From: Ignavibacteria bacterium
GTDB taxonomy: Bacteria > Bacteroidota > Ignavibacteria > Tepidaquicellales > Tepidaquicellaceae
NCBI GenBank assembly: GCA_016716125.1
Contig: JADJWZ010000025.1
Location: 23,450-87,449 of the forward strand
Length of the DNA: 64,000 nucleotides
Reading direction: 5' to 3'
The notes under the pieces are model-generated. The model did not search any database and was not told where the DNA came from. It worked only from the letters and a program-made list of their open reading frames with translations. Below, one piece after another: positions 63,843 through 64,000 of this stretch (position 1 is its first letter; every line of letters begins with the position of its first letter). A program made the translations under genes and the position numbers.

Positions 63843-64000
63843 ATTAAATTAATTGATTAAATAAAATCATTACGATAATAATTTAATTGTTTCGTTTTAA
63901 AATTTTTTTAACTATTAATATCTGAAAGATCTGCATTAACCCTTGTTGGTTTTAAATTAAACACGCAGAATATATTTTACAAGGGATTTATATTTTATAG

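Overview
The window is low-GC DNA whose secreted proteins nearly all end in the same C-terminal sorting domain (a QNYPNPFNP motif, then a LVNE-containing strand, then an ETKRMILLK-like tail). This is a type IX secretion (T9SS) type A domain. With the AT-rich coding, frequent TTG starts and the choice-of-anchor-B and Ycf48-like cargo, it points to the Bacteroidota/Ignavibacteriota side of the FCB group, most likely an Ignavibacteria-like organism. No rRNA, tRNA, CRISPR array or insertion sequence was recognised.

Layout. Positions 1-3404 (minus strand) are the 5' end of a contractile injection system (eCIS) operon: a Pvc16/DUF4255 tail terminator, a protein with three carbohydrate-binding-like repeats, and a tail sheath broken by two compensating frameshifts and cut by the window edge. 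Positions 4235-11975 hold a T9SS cargo gene and a probable amino-acid operon (Na+/solute symporter, GNAT acetyltransferase, M20 amidohydrolase, alanine racemase, second fold-III racemase), then a TfoX-N protein. Positions 12059-25825 are an island of T9SS cargo: two LVIVD-type paralogues, several Ycf48/BNR propellers, a duplicated-domain protein, two frameshifted genes and several fossil sorting-domain tails. Heptanucleotide arrays (TCAATTA and TTAACTA) punctuate this region and the alanine racemase operon.

Positions 26134-38209 hold small membrane proteins, a DUF4062-STAND-TPR ATPase, an HD phosphohydrolase fused to a Pycsar-type membrane effector domain, a SixA-like phosphatase with a non-canonical start, a membrane class III nucleotide cyclase, an Omp85 barrel with a kinase-like N-terminal motif, and an SdiA-regulated-like lipoprotein. 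The STAND, HD-PycTM and cyclase genes form a candidate defence or nucleotide-signalling neighbourhood.

Positions 38398-60405 are the most striking part, a hybrid PKS-NRPS cluster: a P450, then FAAL-ACP-KS-AT-DH-cMT-KR-ACP, C-A-PCP-E, C-A-PCP-TE and an Sfp-type phosphopantetheinyl transferase, followed by an S12 serine hydrolase and a sulfotransferase on the other strand. By the specificity code as I read it, the first A domain matches glutamine and the second proline, so the inferred product is an alpha-methylated fatty acyl-D-Gln-Pro lipodipeptide. The thioesterase has Cys in place of the usual Ser nucleophile, which could mean unusual release chemistry. The right end holds a T9SS-exported S12 hydrolase, a Na+/Ca2+ exchanger, a 47-bp hairpin tandem array and a degraded toxin-antitoxin pair.
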